DNA of 37,711 nucleotides from Clostridiales bacterium (GTDB lineage Bacteria; Bacillota; Clostridia; Oscillospirales; Acutalibacteraceae). Position 1 is the first letter of the stretch. Each line of letters starts with the position of its first letter. Positions 30,969 through 37,711 of this stretch are shown here, piece by piece. The DNA lies in the NCBI GenBank assembly GCA_019419895.1, contig JAHZIE010000008.1:5017-42727 (forward strand). Reading direction: 5' to 3'. Under the pieces are notes generated by a model. The model was not told the origin of the DNA. It made no database searches and saw only the letters and a program-made list of their open reading frames with translations. Position numbers and translations under genes: made by a program.

Positions 30969-32279
30969 TTAGGGTAATTGAGTGGAGCGGCAAAAACGCC
31001 GGAAGGCCAAAAGCAGAAGAATAAGGAGGGCAAGCAGCCAGACAACCAGCGTGATCCATTCTTGTCCCAAGAGGGAGGGGATGAATCCGCCAGCGGCCGG
31101 ACTGCTGCCCGAACGAATAAAGCCTGAGAACCAGCTTCCTGCCTGGGCGATCATGGCAAAGGGCGTACAGTGGGCGATGGCAAGCGGCTTCCACCCGGGA
31201 AGAAGGTCGGCGCCGAAAAGTCCCGCGGCAGTAATGCCGGCAAAAATCAGCGGGGAGATGACGGCGTTTCGGCAAAGGACACCTAAAAAAATGAGGAAAA
31301 GTGCGAAAAAGAGAAGCAGGCCCAGAGAGAATAGAATGCTCAGGGTAAAATACTGTCCAATTGTCATAGGAGAGGATGGGAGCATTGGGGCGCCGGAGGC
31401 ATAAGCGGAGGTCAGGCTGGTATTCCATAGAAGGAGATAATCCGTGCGGATAAAATAAGTGAGAAAAGCCGCCGCGCCGATCAACAACGCTCCTCCAAAA
31501 GAGAAAATCAGAGACGCAAGGGCTTTTTGAATTTGCAGCCTGCGGCCGATGGAGGAGGAATACAGAAAGGGTGAAGTCCCATTGGAAAATTCGGCGCACA
31601 TCCCGTAGGGAATGGTCAGGAGAAATAGGAGAAGGCAGAGAACCAAGACCACAGACAGCAGACCGTATACTCCATTCTGGATAGAGGAATTGTCAAAAAA
31701 GAGCCAGGCGCCGCTGTTTTCTCTGGTAAGTGTTTCCAGGCGCTCACGGAGCAGGGAAAGCTGTTCCTCATACTCTTTCAGATTTTCCCCCGTAAGCCCC
31801 CATGCGGTTTTCTGCTGCTCTGACATCATCTCCAGGTAGGCGGGGGAGGTATATGGACCTTCCTGATCCAGAAATTGGGTGACAAAGTAATAGAAGAGAA
31901 ATTCCCTGATCCGGCTGCATTCATCTGGGGACAATTCAAGCCTGTACCAGCTGAAGCGTAATTCGTATGCGATTTCGTCTATGGATGCGTCGGTTTTTCC
32001 AAATTTTTCTTCATACCATTGGAATAGATGATTCGTCTTATTTTGGTAATCTTTTCTGAATGTCTGACGAAAATCCTCATCGATTTGGATACCGTACTCT
32101 TCAACGAACTGAGGTAGGATTTCTTTGGTTCCGGCGGGATATTCGTCTTTTGTGGAAAGAATACAAGCCCCAAAAATACCGAAAAGAATGCAGCAGAGAA
32201 GGAAAATGGGAAGGGTGCGGAAACGCCAAAGCTTTTTCAATTCCCACAGCAGGATTCTTTTCCTTTTCTTTATGTTCAT
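30969..32279 (-). CDS. ABC transporter permease (first of pair)
   Basis: From ATG 32279, which overlaps the ATPase stop as ATGA, the protein has 436 residues. A basic start (MNIKKRKRILLWELKKLW) is followed by a first membrane helix, an external domain of about 180 charged residues, and roughly five membrane helices (residues about 205-430). The architecture parallels the second permease, so the two probably form a heterodimer. The longer upstream frame overlaps the ATPase gene and is rejected. Confidence 0.82.
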   Translation of the reverse strand: MNIKKRKRILLWELKKLWRFRTLPIFLLCCILFGIFGACILSTKDEYPAGTKEILPQFVEEYGIQIDEDFRQTFRKDYQNKTNHLFQWYEEKFGKTDASIDEIAYELRFSWYRLELSPDECSRIREFLFYYFVTQFLDQEGPYTSPAYLEMMSEQQKTAWGLTGENLKEYEEQLSLLRERLETLTRENSGAWLFFDNSSIQNGVYGLLSVVLVLCLLLFLLTIPYGMCAEFSNGTSPFLYSSSIGRRLQIQKALASLIFSFGGALLIGAAAFLTYFIRTDYLLLWNTSLTSAYASGAPMLPSSPMTIGQYFTLSILFSLGLLLFFALFLIFLGVLCRNAVISPLIFAGITAAGLFGADLLPGWKPLAIAHCTPFAMIAQAGSWFSGFIRSGSSPAAGGFIPSLLGQEWITLVVWLLALLILLLLAFRRFCRSTQLP

Positions 32280-33148
32280 TGGGCTGTCACCTGGCTTTCC
32301 CGGTAAAGCCAAAGGAAGACGTCTTCCAGGTTTGCGGGAAGAGAATGCCAATTTTCTCTCGGCATGTCGGATACCAAACGGAGATGGACGCCGTTTTCAT
32401 CCTGGCGGCGGGAAAGTACAAAGGTTTCGTTTTCCAGTTCCTGCGCCAATTGGGGAGAAACGTCTGTTTCAAAAACTTTTCCTTTGAGAAGGGAACAGAT
32501 TTCCTGGGGCGTACCCTGATGGGAGACTTTTTTATCCTGGAGAAGAATGATATTGTCAGCGATGCTTTCAATATCGGAAACAATATGGGTGGAAAGAAGG
32601 ATTATTTTATTTTTGGAAATAGCTGAGATCATATTGCGGAAGTACACCCGCTCTTTGGGATCCAAACCAGCGGTAGGTTCGTCCAGAATCAGGATTTCCG
32701 GATCATTTAAAAGCGCCTGTGCAATCCCGACCCGCTGCAGCATCCCGCCGGAGAATTTTTTCATTTTCTTTTTGGCGACCTCGTCGAGGTGAACCAATTT
32801 CAGAAGTTCGGGGATTTTTTCACTGCTTTCCCTGCGGGAAAGACCTTTCAGCGCCGCAATATAATCGAGATACTGTTCCGGATTTTGATTCCTGTAGTAG
32901 CCGATGGTTTGAGGAAGATAGCCGATACGGCAGCGGTATTCGGCGTCCAGTTTGAGAATGTCGGAATCGTTATACAGGATTTGCCCTTCATTTGGAAAAA
33001 GCAGGGTGACAATCAATTTCATCAGAGTGGTTTTCCCGGCTCCGTTTGGAGCGAGCAGGGCATGAACCCCATGATCGAGCTGCAGGTTTACATCGGAAAG
33101 GGCGGTAAAGGAGCCGAATTTTTTTGTGATGTGGCAGATACTTAACAT
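32276..33148 (-). CDS. ABC transporter ATP-binding protein
   Basis: The 290-residue nucleotide-binding protein is of the BcrA/NatA-like export class. Walker A is APNGAGKTT (33-41), the Q-loop GYLPQ, the signature FSGGMLQR, Walker B ILILDEPTAGLD, and the switch His in LLSTHIVSD. The C-terminal extension (about 210-290) is typical of drug or peptide exporters of this class. ATG 33148 overlaps the end of the upstream membrane gene by 7 bases, and the stop overlaps the permease start. It probably powers export or resistance against a membrane-active compound, by family analogy. Confidence 0.9.
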   Translation of the reverse strand: MLSICHITKKFGSFTALSDVNLQLDHGVHALLAPNGAGKTTLMKLIVTLLFPNEGQILYNDSDILKLDAEYRCRIGYLPQTIGYYRNQNPEQYLDYIAALKGLSRRESSEKIPELLKLVHLDEVAKKKMKKFSGGMLQRVGIAQALLNDPEILILDEPTAGLDPKERVYFRNMISAISKNKIILLSTHIVSDIESIADNIILLQDKKVSHQGTPQEICSLLKGKVFETDVSPQLAQELENETFVLSRRQDENGVHLRLVSDMPRENWHSLPANLEDVFLWLYRESQVTAQ

Positions 33149-33921
33149 GATGCACAACCTCTTTTCTGTAAGAAACATAGATTTTTGATTTCTCTGCTGT
33201 AAAGCACTGCGAATAGGAGCCCAAAGCTAAAGAAAAAGGCATTGGGAATGTGCCGGAGCAGCTTTTCCCATCCCCAGGGATCCCAAATTAGAGGGATACA
33301 GGTTATACCCAGCCAGACAAGACAGGCGACGAAAGCCAGATGCTTTTTTCTGCCGTTTTTGGTGAGGGTGTGGAGAAGAAAAAGGGAAAAACCAAACATG
33401 GAGAAAAGAGAAATTCCAGCCAGGTGGAAGAAGGAACCCTCTGAATCCCTGGGCAGGAAGAAAAAAGCAGAAAAAAAAGTAATCAGAAGCCCAAAGAGGG
33501 TAAAGACGATCAGACGGAAGGCCAGCAGATGGCAGAAAGAATAACGGCAGGTAGCGGGAATTTCAAAAGTTCCGTCGCTTTTTTCCTTCCAGACACAAAG
33601 AAGATAACTGGAAAGGAAAACCAGCGGCGCCAAAGAAAGCGCCATACCGTAGGGGGGAAAAGAGGCGTCGGGACGAAAGCCGTTATAGAGAAGGACCAGC
33701 AACAAGACGACGCCGGACAATAGAATGAACAGGATGGAATACATGCCGTAAAAAATTCTGCGCAGTCCAACGGTGTGAAACAGTTCCCACAGAATCCGGA
33801 AGGCACTTTCTTTCTGAATCCCTTTTGCCACAATTTCAGATATCTGTCCTTCTATTTCAGCGGCCGACGGCATATCCACAGGAATCTCCAAAGAAGATTT
33901 GGGAGAAATATCAGAATTCAT
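33142..33921 (-). CDS. Polytopic membrane protein, candidate sigma-factor regulator
   Basis: The 259-residue protein has a soluble N-terminus of about 50 residues (acidic, helical: AEIEGQISEIVAKGIQKES) followed by about six membrane helices and a short C-terminus ending CASC. No family was recognised and the zinc-type anti-sigma motif HxxxCxxC is absent. Its start lies inside the end of the sigma-factor gene (11-base overlap) and its end overlaps the ATPase gene. This position, directly after an ECF sigma factor, is where membrane anti-sigma factors are usually found, so it may hold the sigma factor at the membrane. That role is inference. Confidence 0.7.
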   Translation of the reverse strand: MNSDISPKSSLEIPVDMPSAAEIEGQISEIVAKGIQKESAFRILWELFHTVGLRRIFYGMYSILFILLSGVVLLLVLLYNGFRPDASFPPYGMALSLAPLVFLSSYLLCVWKEKSDGTFEIPATCRYSFCHLLAFRLIVFTLFGLLITFFSAFFFLPRDSEGSFFHLAGISLFSMFGFSLFLLHTLTKNGRKKHLAFVACLVWLGITCIPLIWDPWGWEKLLRHIPNAFFFSFGLLFAVLYSREIKNLCFLQKRGCASC

Positions 33922-34468
33922 TTTTTTGAGCAGCCTCCTTTTTTATTTTTTGAAGCAGGGAGTAATACCGCGTTTTTACAGTTGACTCGGGCAGGGAGAG
34001 AAAGGAAGAAATTTGAAGGAAGGTTTGTCCGGCAAAGAGTTTCATGCGGAGAATTTGCTGGGAACTGTCGTCCAGCCTGGAAATACTGTCTAAAATGCCG
34101 CGTATTTCCTCTCTTTTTTCCAGCTCCTGTTCCAGGCGGAATTGATCGGCGAGGGAGTCCTCCAGGGAAACAGTTCCTTTGTTCTGACGATAATGTTTGG
34201 AACGGTAGTAATCGATGACCTTATAGGTGGCGATATGCATCAGCCAGGTCCGGAAAGAGGCTTTTTTATCATCAAAACTCAACAGGCTTTGGAGCATGTG
34301 GATAAAAATTTCCTGGGTCAGATCCATGGCTTCCTCTTTGATGCCTGTCTGACGGTAAACATAACTGTAAATTTCCCGGTAATAAAGAGAAATCAGTTCG
34401 CCGGCGGCTTCCTTGTCGGCGCGCTTTGCTTTTTTTATCAATCTGCTTTCCGTATCCAGTCCCCTCAT
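33911..34468 (-). CDS. ECF-type RNA polymerase sigma factor
   Basis: The 185-residue protein has only sigma regions 2 and 4. Region 2 is about residues 25-95 (LYYREIYSYVYRQTG, AMDLTQEIFI, FRTWLMHIATYKVIDYYR), and region 4 is about 125-180 (ISRLDDSSQQILRMKLFAGQ, ISSFLSLPESTVKTRYY). This is the ECF (group 4) layout for signal-responsive transcription. It heads the operon and likely drives it. GGGGGAG directly abuts the ATG, too close for normal spacing, so a slightly later start is possible. Inverted repeats at 34534-34550 and 34556-34577 lie upstream. Confidence 0.88.
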   Translation of the reverse strand: MRGLDTESRLIKKAKRADKEAAGELISLYYREIYSYVYRQTGIKEEAMDLTQEIFIHMLQSLLSFDDKKASFRTWLMHIATYKVIDYYRSKHYRQNKGTVSLEDSLADQFRLEQELEKREEIRGILDSISRLDDSSQQILRMKLFAGQTFLQISSFLSLPESTVKTRYYSLLQKIKKEAAQKNEF

Positions 34469-34533
34469 CTCCCCCGGATTTCCTTCTGTCTGTATATTCG
34501 CAGAAAAATGAAAATAGTTTGCTTTTATTATAT

Positions 34534-34577
34534 TTATTTTTTGAAAATAAGGAAGATGAAACTATCATTTCTTTCAT
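34534..34577 (-). promoter_or_regulatory. Inverted repeats upstream of the sigma operon
   Basis: TTATTTT-TTG-AAAATAA (34534-34550) and ATGAAA/TTTCAT with a 10-base spacer (34556-34577) lie 65-110 bases before the sigma start. TATAAT also occurs on the minus strand near 34526-34531. They may be operator or promoter parts; the -35 could not be placed. Confidence 0.3.
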
Positions 34578-34654
34578 TTTGCTGAGGAAAAATTGGGAAT
34601 GGTCCTTGTGTTGGTAAAAAGACGGGAAATAACAATGAATTCAGAAAAATCTTA

Positions 34655-34683
34655 TTGAAACTGCTGTAGAGGACTGCTATAAT
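34655..34683 (+). promoter_or_regulatory. Promoter of the BNR protein and hydrolase unit
   Basis: TTGAAA (34655-34660), exactly 17 bases, then a perfect TATAAT (34678-34683). It is followed by AAAGGAGGG and the TTG start at 34706, giving a very short leader. Confidence 0.8.
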
Positions 34684-34705
34684 AACGGAAAAAGGAGGGA
34701 TCGCT

Positions 34706-35800
34706 TTGAAAATTAATACGGATGACAGTGTGATTTGCCAAAATGAGAATAGGATACATAATTATTTTGCGTGGCCGTCGGTGACGCGGCTTCCTGATGG
34801 AATGCTGGCAATGGTGGCTTCTGGCTTCCGGCTCAGGCACGTCTGCCCATTTGGCAAAGGCGTGATTTGCTACAGCGGAGATGAAGGAAGGCGTTGGACG
34901 CTGCCTGCTGTGGTTATCGATACCCCTCTGGATGACCGGGACTGTGGTATTGCCGTGTTTGGACGGGAACGGAATAGGGTTATCGTGACGAGCTTTAACA
35001 ACAGTCGTGGCATGCAGCAGGAAAGCAATGGAATCCAGCTGTCAGGGGCCGGGGACGGGGGAAAAAGATACCGGTATGTGGAGGCTTACCTGGATCTGGT
35101 GGAGGACGATGATGAAAGAAACTATCTGGGTTCTACCTACCGGCTCAGTGAAGACGGAGGTTATACCTTCGGAAGAATAAAGCGGGTTCCAGTCACCGCG
35201 CCTCATGGCCCTTGTGTCATGCCGGATGGAAGCCTGCTGTATGTTGGAACAAAATTTGGCTCTCCCGGAATCCTTGAGGCTTGGAAAATGGAGGCGGAAG
35301 GAGAAGAATTTGTCTTTGTGTCTTCCCTGGATACTTCTGCCATTCCGAAAGAATATGAACCCTGTGAGCCTCACGCGGTGTGGACAGGAAACAGGGTATT
35401 GGTTCAGATACGGGTGCAGGGGAAGAATTATTTTTCCACTTGGCAATGTGATTCTGTGGACGGGGGAGAAAGCTTTAGAAACCTCCATCCGGTTTTGAAA
35501 GCGCAGGAAGGCGCTCCGCCCCATCTGCTGCTCCATTCGTCAGGAATTTTAATTTCTGTTTATGGCCACCGCCGTTCTCCTTATGGGATTCATGCTGTAT
35601 TCAGTAATGACGGTGGGGATTCATGGTCTGAACCCTATACACTCTATGATAAAAGCCCGTCGGAAGACTGCGGCTATCCTTGCGGTACGGAACTGTCAGA
35701 CGGCAGAATCCTGACGGTATTTTACGCGCGGGAAGAGAATGGAAAAAATACAGTAATCCATCAAAGTATTTGGCAGCTTCCCTCGGAAATTTTAAACTAA
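34706..35800 (+). CDS. Sialidase-fold BNR (Asp-box) repeat protein
   Basis: The 364-residue protein has four Asp-box-like motifs (57-64 SGDEGRRW, 148-155 SEDGGYTF, 250-257 SVDGGESF, 300-307 SNDGGDSW), which mark the six-bladed sialidase fold. Candidate active-site residues are Arg 42/44 after WPSVTRLPDG, Glu 221 in EPCEPHAVW, Arg 236, Arg 289 in GHRRSPYG, and Tyr 324 in GYPCGTELSDGRI. There is no signal peptide, so it should act in the cytoplasm, unlike secreted sialidases. AGGAGGG lies six bases before the TTG start. It may cleave a glycoside of an imported oligosaccharide; true sialidase activity is uncertain. Confidence 0.82.
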   Translation: MKINTDDSVICQNENRIHNYFAWPSVTRLPDGMLAMVASGFRLRHVCPFGKGVICYSGDEGRRWTLPAVVIDTPLDDRDCGIAVFGRERNRVIVTSFNNSRGMQQESNGIQLSGAGDGGKRYRYVEAYLDLVEDDDERNYLGSTYRLSEDGGYTFGRIKRVPVTAPHGPCVMPDGSLLYVGTKFGSPGILEAWKMEAEGEEFVFVSSLDTSAIPKEYEPCEPHAVWTGNRVLVQIRVQGKNYFSTWQCDSVDGGESFRNLHPVLKAQEGAPPHLLLHSSGILISVYGHRRSPYGIHAVFSNDGGDSWSEPYTLYDKSPSEDCGYPCGTELSDGRILTVFYAREENGKNTVIHQSIWQLPSEILN

Positions 35801-35882
35801 GGGGGCAGAAGGGAATGATAATCCGGTTGAGCGACTGAGTAAATAGTAAAAGAAAATTTATTTTGAGAGGAAGTTTACACAT

Positions 35883-36938
35883 ATGGCAGAGCTTTGGCGG
35901 GGAATCCATCAGGAAAAGGAAGACGCGGGTAATTCATTCCGAATGGAATATCAAAAAGGCATATGTCATCTGCTTGGAGTTTTAAGAGAAGAGTCGGATG
36001 AGAAGAGAAAGCAATATTGGGAAGAACTGAAGGAAAGGCCGGATGATTTCCGTCAGAGGGTTTTTTCAGCCCTTGGCTGGCCGCTGACAGAGCCGAGACA
36101 AAAGGTGCGGAATGTCAGAATAAATCTGGTAGCAGAGGATGAGGAGGCGTTTATTTACAGGGTGCAGCTGGAAATTTGGGAGAATGTGTGGTTTTACGGT
36201 ATCCTGTTTATTCAAAGGGATGGAGGCCCCCGGCCTATGGTTCTATGTCAGCATGGAGGAGGAGGAACGCCGGAAATTTGCAGCAGCTTTTTCAATAGCG
36301 CCAATTATAATGATATGACGCGGCGTTTTTTAAAAAGAGGAGTCAATGTCTTCTGCCCACAATTGTTTTTATGGGATCAAGCTCGTTTTGGTTCCTGCTC
36401 TGTCAGCCGGCAGGAGCTTGACAAGGATTTAAAGCAGGTTGGAAGTTCTATTACCGCATTGGAAATTGACGCCCTGATGAAAGCGATAGACTGGATGTAT
36501 GAAGAAAAATTTATTGTTTCAAAGGCGGTTGGCATGGCGGGTCTGTCCTATGGCGGATTTTATACCCTGTATATGGCGGCGTTGGATAAACGGATTCAGG
36601 CGGCTTTGAGCTCCTGCTTTTTCAATGACCGTTACCGCTATAATTGGAGTGACTGGGTGTGGCAGAATTCCGGCAACACCTTTCTGGACGGTGAAATGGC
36701 GGCCCTGGCGGCGCCCAGAAAGCTATGGATTCAGGTGGGAGAGCGGGATGAGCTTTTTGAACCCGAAGGAGCGGTTCGGGAGTACGAGCGCGCAAAGCCC
36801 TTCTGTTCCTCCGCTCCGGAGCATTTAAGATTTGAGCTTTTCCATGGCACCCATGAATTGAGTCCTTCTGATGATGGGATTAACTTTGTAACAGAGGCAT
36901 TATGGAATGAGGTGAGAAGTGAAGAATACGATGGATAG
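35883..36938 (+). CDS. Alpha/beta hydrolase, esterase-like
   Basis: The 351-residue cytoplasmic protein has a helical N-terminal extension (about 1-75) and an alpha/beta hydrolase domain: LCQHGGGG as oxyanion loop, the nucleophile elbow AGLSYGGFYTLY (Ser 222), the probable acid D289 (VGERDELF), and the His in HGTHEL (about residue 324). It belongs near the acetyl-xylan esterase and dienelactone hydrolase groups and has the same plan as the hydrolase at 21943-23031. AGAGGA lies upstream of the ATG. It follows the BNR gene after 82 bases with no terminator, so the two are probably co-transcribed. Confidence 0.82.
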   Translation: MAELWRGIHQEKEDAGNSFRMEYQKGICHLLGVLREESDEKRKQYWEELKERPDDFRQRVFSALGWPLTEPRQKVRNVRINLVAEDEEAFIYRVQLEIWENVWFYGILFIQRDGGPRPMVLCQHGGGGTPEICSSFFNSANYNDMTRRFLKRGVNVFCPQLFLWDQARFGSCSVSRQELDKDLKQVGSSITALEIDALMKAIDWMYEEKFIVSKAVGMAGLSYGGFYTLYMAALDKRIQAALSSCFFNDRYRYNWSDWVWQNSGNTFLDGEMAALAAPRKLWIQVGERDELFEPEGAVREYERAKPFCSSAPEHLRFELFHGTHELSPSDDGINFVTEALWNEVRSEEYDG

Positions 36939-37117
36939 ATCAAAAAAGTGGGGACAGATTCATTGAATCTGTCCCCACTTTGTCTGGATGGAACAAAGCA
37001 ATATGGATAAAAGAAGCTACAATCAGCGGGCTTTCAGCCTTGTTCAAAAAGAAAAACTCTTCTGCCAGGTACTGAAAAGTTTTGCTGGTCAGGGGTAAGT
37101 TTAAGGAAAGGAAAATG
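36939..37117. other. Intergenic region with palindromic remnants
   Basis: It lies between convergent genes. It contains the palindrome at 36941-36981; the rest has no gene or known element. The border near 37117-37152 carries a second repeat GCACCTG/CAGGTGC. Confidence 0.4.
36941..36981. repeat. REP-like palindrome and terminator
   Basis: A 17-bp perfect stem (36945-36961 with 36965-36981) with a three-base loop has the GTGGGGACAGATTC core that, from memory, recurs in REP-type palindromes of many genomes. On the minus strand it runs into TTTTTT, so it can also terminate the DUF3737 transcript. Confidence 0.6.
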
Positions 37118-37711
37118 TCAGGAACGGCACCTGGCATAGATTTGACAGGTGCTTTCCATGATGGAATCCTCTAAAATAATTTCGCCGATGGAATCGGCGG
37201 AAATTGTACCGCTTTTTGGATTTTTCACGGAATCAATAGAACCATTTACTTCCGCATGTACGTCGGAATATTCAAAGGATAGATCGGTGCCCTCCATGGT
37301 GCAGCCGATAAGCTTCAGGTTTTCGCAGTAGCAAAAAGGTTGTGTTCCAATGATATGGCAGTGAACAAGGGTAAGATTACGGGAAAACCAGCCCAAATAT
37401 TCGCCTCGAAGCAGGGAGTTTTCGACAGTGACATGATCGCTGTGCCAAAAGGCGTCTTTTGTATCCAGATGAGAGTTTCGAATATGCAGCTTCTCGACAT
37501 ACTGAAAGGAATATTTTCCTTTCAGCTCCAGCTTCTCGACAGAAATATCTTTGCTGTCCAAGAGAAAATATTCTGATTCCACAGAGGAATCCAAAAAGGA
37601 AAGCTTTCTGCATTTCCAGCCAAATTCAGGGGATTGGATCCGGCAGTTTTCCACACGGATATCGCTGCATTCCCGCAGGCATTTGATTCCCTTGATCCGA
37701 CAGTTGGTGAG
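37118..37711 (-). CDS. DUF3737 family protein, N-terminus beyond the window
   Basis: The frame is open to the window end, so about a third of the protein is missing at its N-terminus. The visible 197 codons show repeated short strands with an N-C-x-I pattern (LTNCRIKG, VENCRIQSPEFGWK), ESEYFLLDSKDI, LKGKYSFQYVEKLHIRNS, TKDAFWHSDHVTVENS, IIGTQPFCYCENLKLIGC, VKNPKSGTI. This is the DUF3737 family, a right-handed beta-helix fold of unknown function related in shape to pectate lyases. The C-terminal end overlaps a GCACCTG/CAGGTGC inverted repeat (37127-37152), so the last residues may be altered by inserted palindromic DNA. Confidence 0.85.
   Translation of the reverse strand, partial: LTNCRIKGIKCLRECSDIRVENCRIQSPEFGWKCRKLSFLDSSVESEYFLLDSKDISVEKLELKGKYSFQYVEKLHIRNSHLDTKDAFWHSDHVTVENSLLRGEYLGWFSRNLTLVHCHIIGTQPFCYCENLKLIGCTMEGTDLSFEYSDVHAEVNGSIDSVKNPKSGTISADSIGEIILEDSIMESTCQIYARCRS

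Noticed and set aside
32280..32351. Upstream extension of the first permease
   Set aside because: It lies inside the ATPase gene; the ATGA start at 32279 gives the expected basic N-terminus.
1..37711. tRNA, rRNA, CRISPR arrays or complete insertion sequences
   Set aside because: No T-loop-like motifs in a cloverleaf context, no regularly spaced direct repeats and no transposase-like frame were found by eye.

Overview
The window looks like chromosome from an anaerobic low-to-mid GC Firmicute of class Clostridia, most likely a gut-type Lachnospiraceae relative. This is inferred from gene content and order: anaerobic cobalamin genes (cobQ-cobO-cbiC), a miaB-ylbF-mutS-mutL-miaA block, a yggS-sepF-ylmH-divIVA-lspA-rluD division block, a two-subunit transketolase, and several genes with GTG or TTG starts. 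No rRNA, tRNA, CRISPR array, phage gene or intact insertion sequence was seen.

Layout. 1-2127: end of a cobalamin operon (5'-truncated cobQ, cobO, cbiC) closed by a long hairpin. 2128-2813: a gene-free stretch with several inverted repeats and candidate promoters. 2814-3803: a lone degenerate GT2-type glycosyltransferase with a terminator overlapping its stop codon. 3893-11701: miaB, a ylbF-family gene with a cysteine-rich tail, mutS, mutL, miaA, covering tRNA A37 modification and mismatch repair. mutS carries an in-frame TGA 61 codons before the expected end. 11829-20152: a HlyD-like envelope protein, then yggS, sepF, ylmH, divIVA, lspA, rluD, a Cof-type HAD phosphatase and the split transketolase, closed by a strong terminator. 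20498-20851: a solitary comEA-like gene.

21084-25365 holds a three-gene unit: a short Gfo/Idh/MocA-like oxidoreductase, an alpha/beta hydrolase, and a 767-residue FG-GAP beta-propeller without a signal peptide. 25799-27745 (minus) has two paralogous membrane proteins with an N-terminal prokaryotic RING-type zinc module. 28121-29578 is a D-Ala-D-Ala carboxypeptidase followed by two hairpin terminators. 29696-34468 (minus) is a tightly overlapped operon: ECF-type sigma factor, membrane protein, ABC ATPase, two ABC permeases. 34706-36938 has a strong promoter, a sialidase-fold BNR protein and a second alpha/beta hydrolase. 37118 to the end is the C-terminal part of a DUF3737 beta-helix gene on the minus strand, next to a REP-like palindrome.

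How the parts may work together. The core blocks (tRNA modification and repair; division and envelope; pentose phosphate) are familiar. The accessory interest lies in two cytoplasmic modules (21084-25365 and 34706-36938), each pairing a beta-propeller protein with an alpha/beta hydrolase and lacking export signals. They may form a split intracellular pathway for an acylated glycan or similar compound, but the substrate cannot be read from sequence. Other candidates are the paired RING-type membrane proteins, the sigma-controlled ABC exporter, and several leader structures (a possible pseudoknot at 11706-11770, and hairpins before mutS and lspA).
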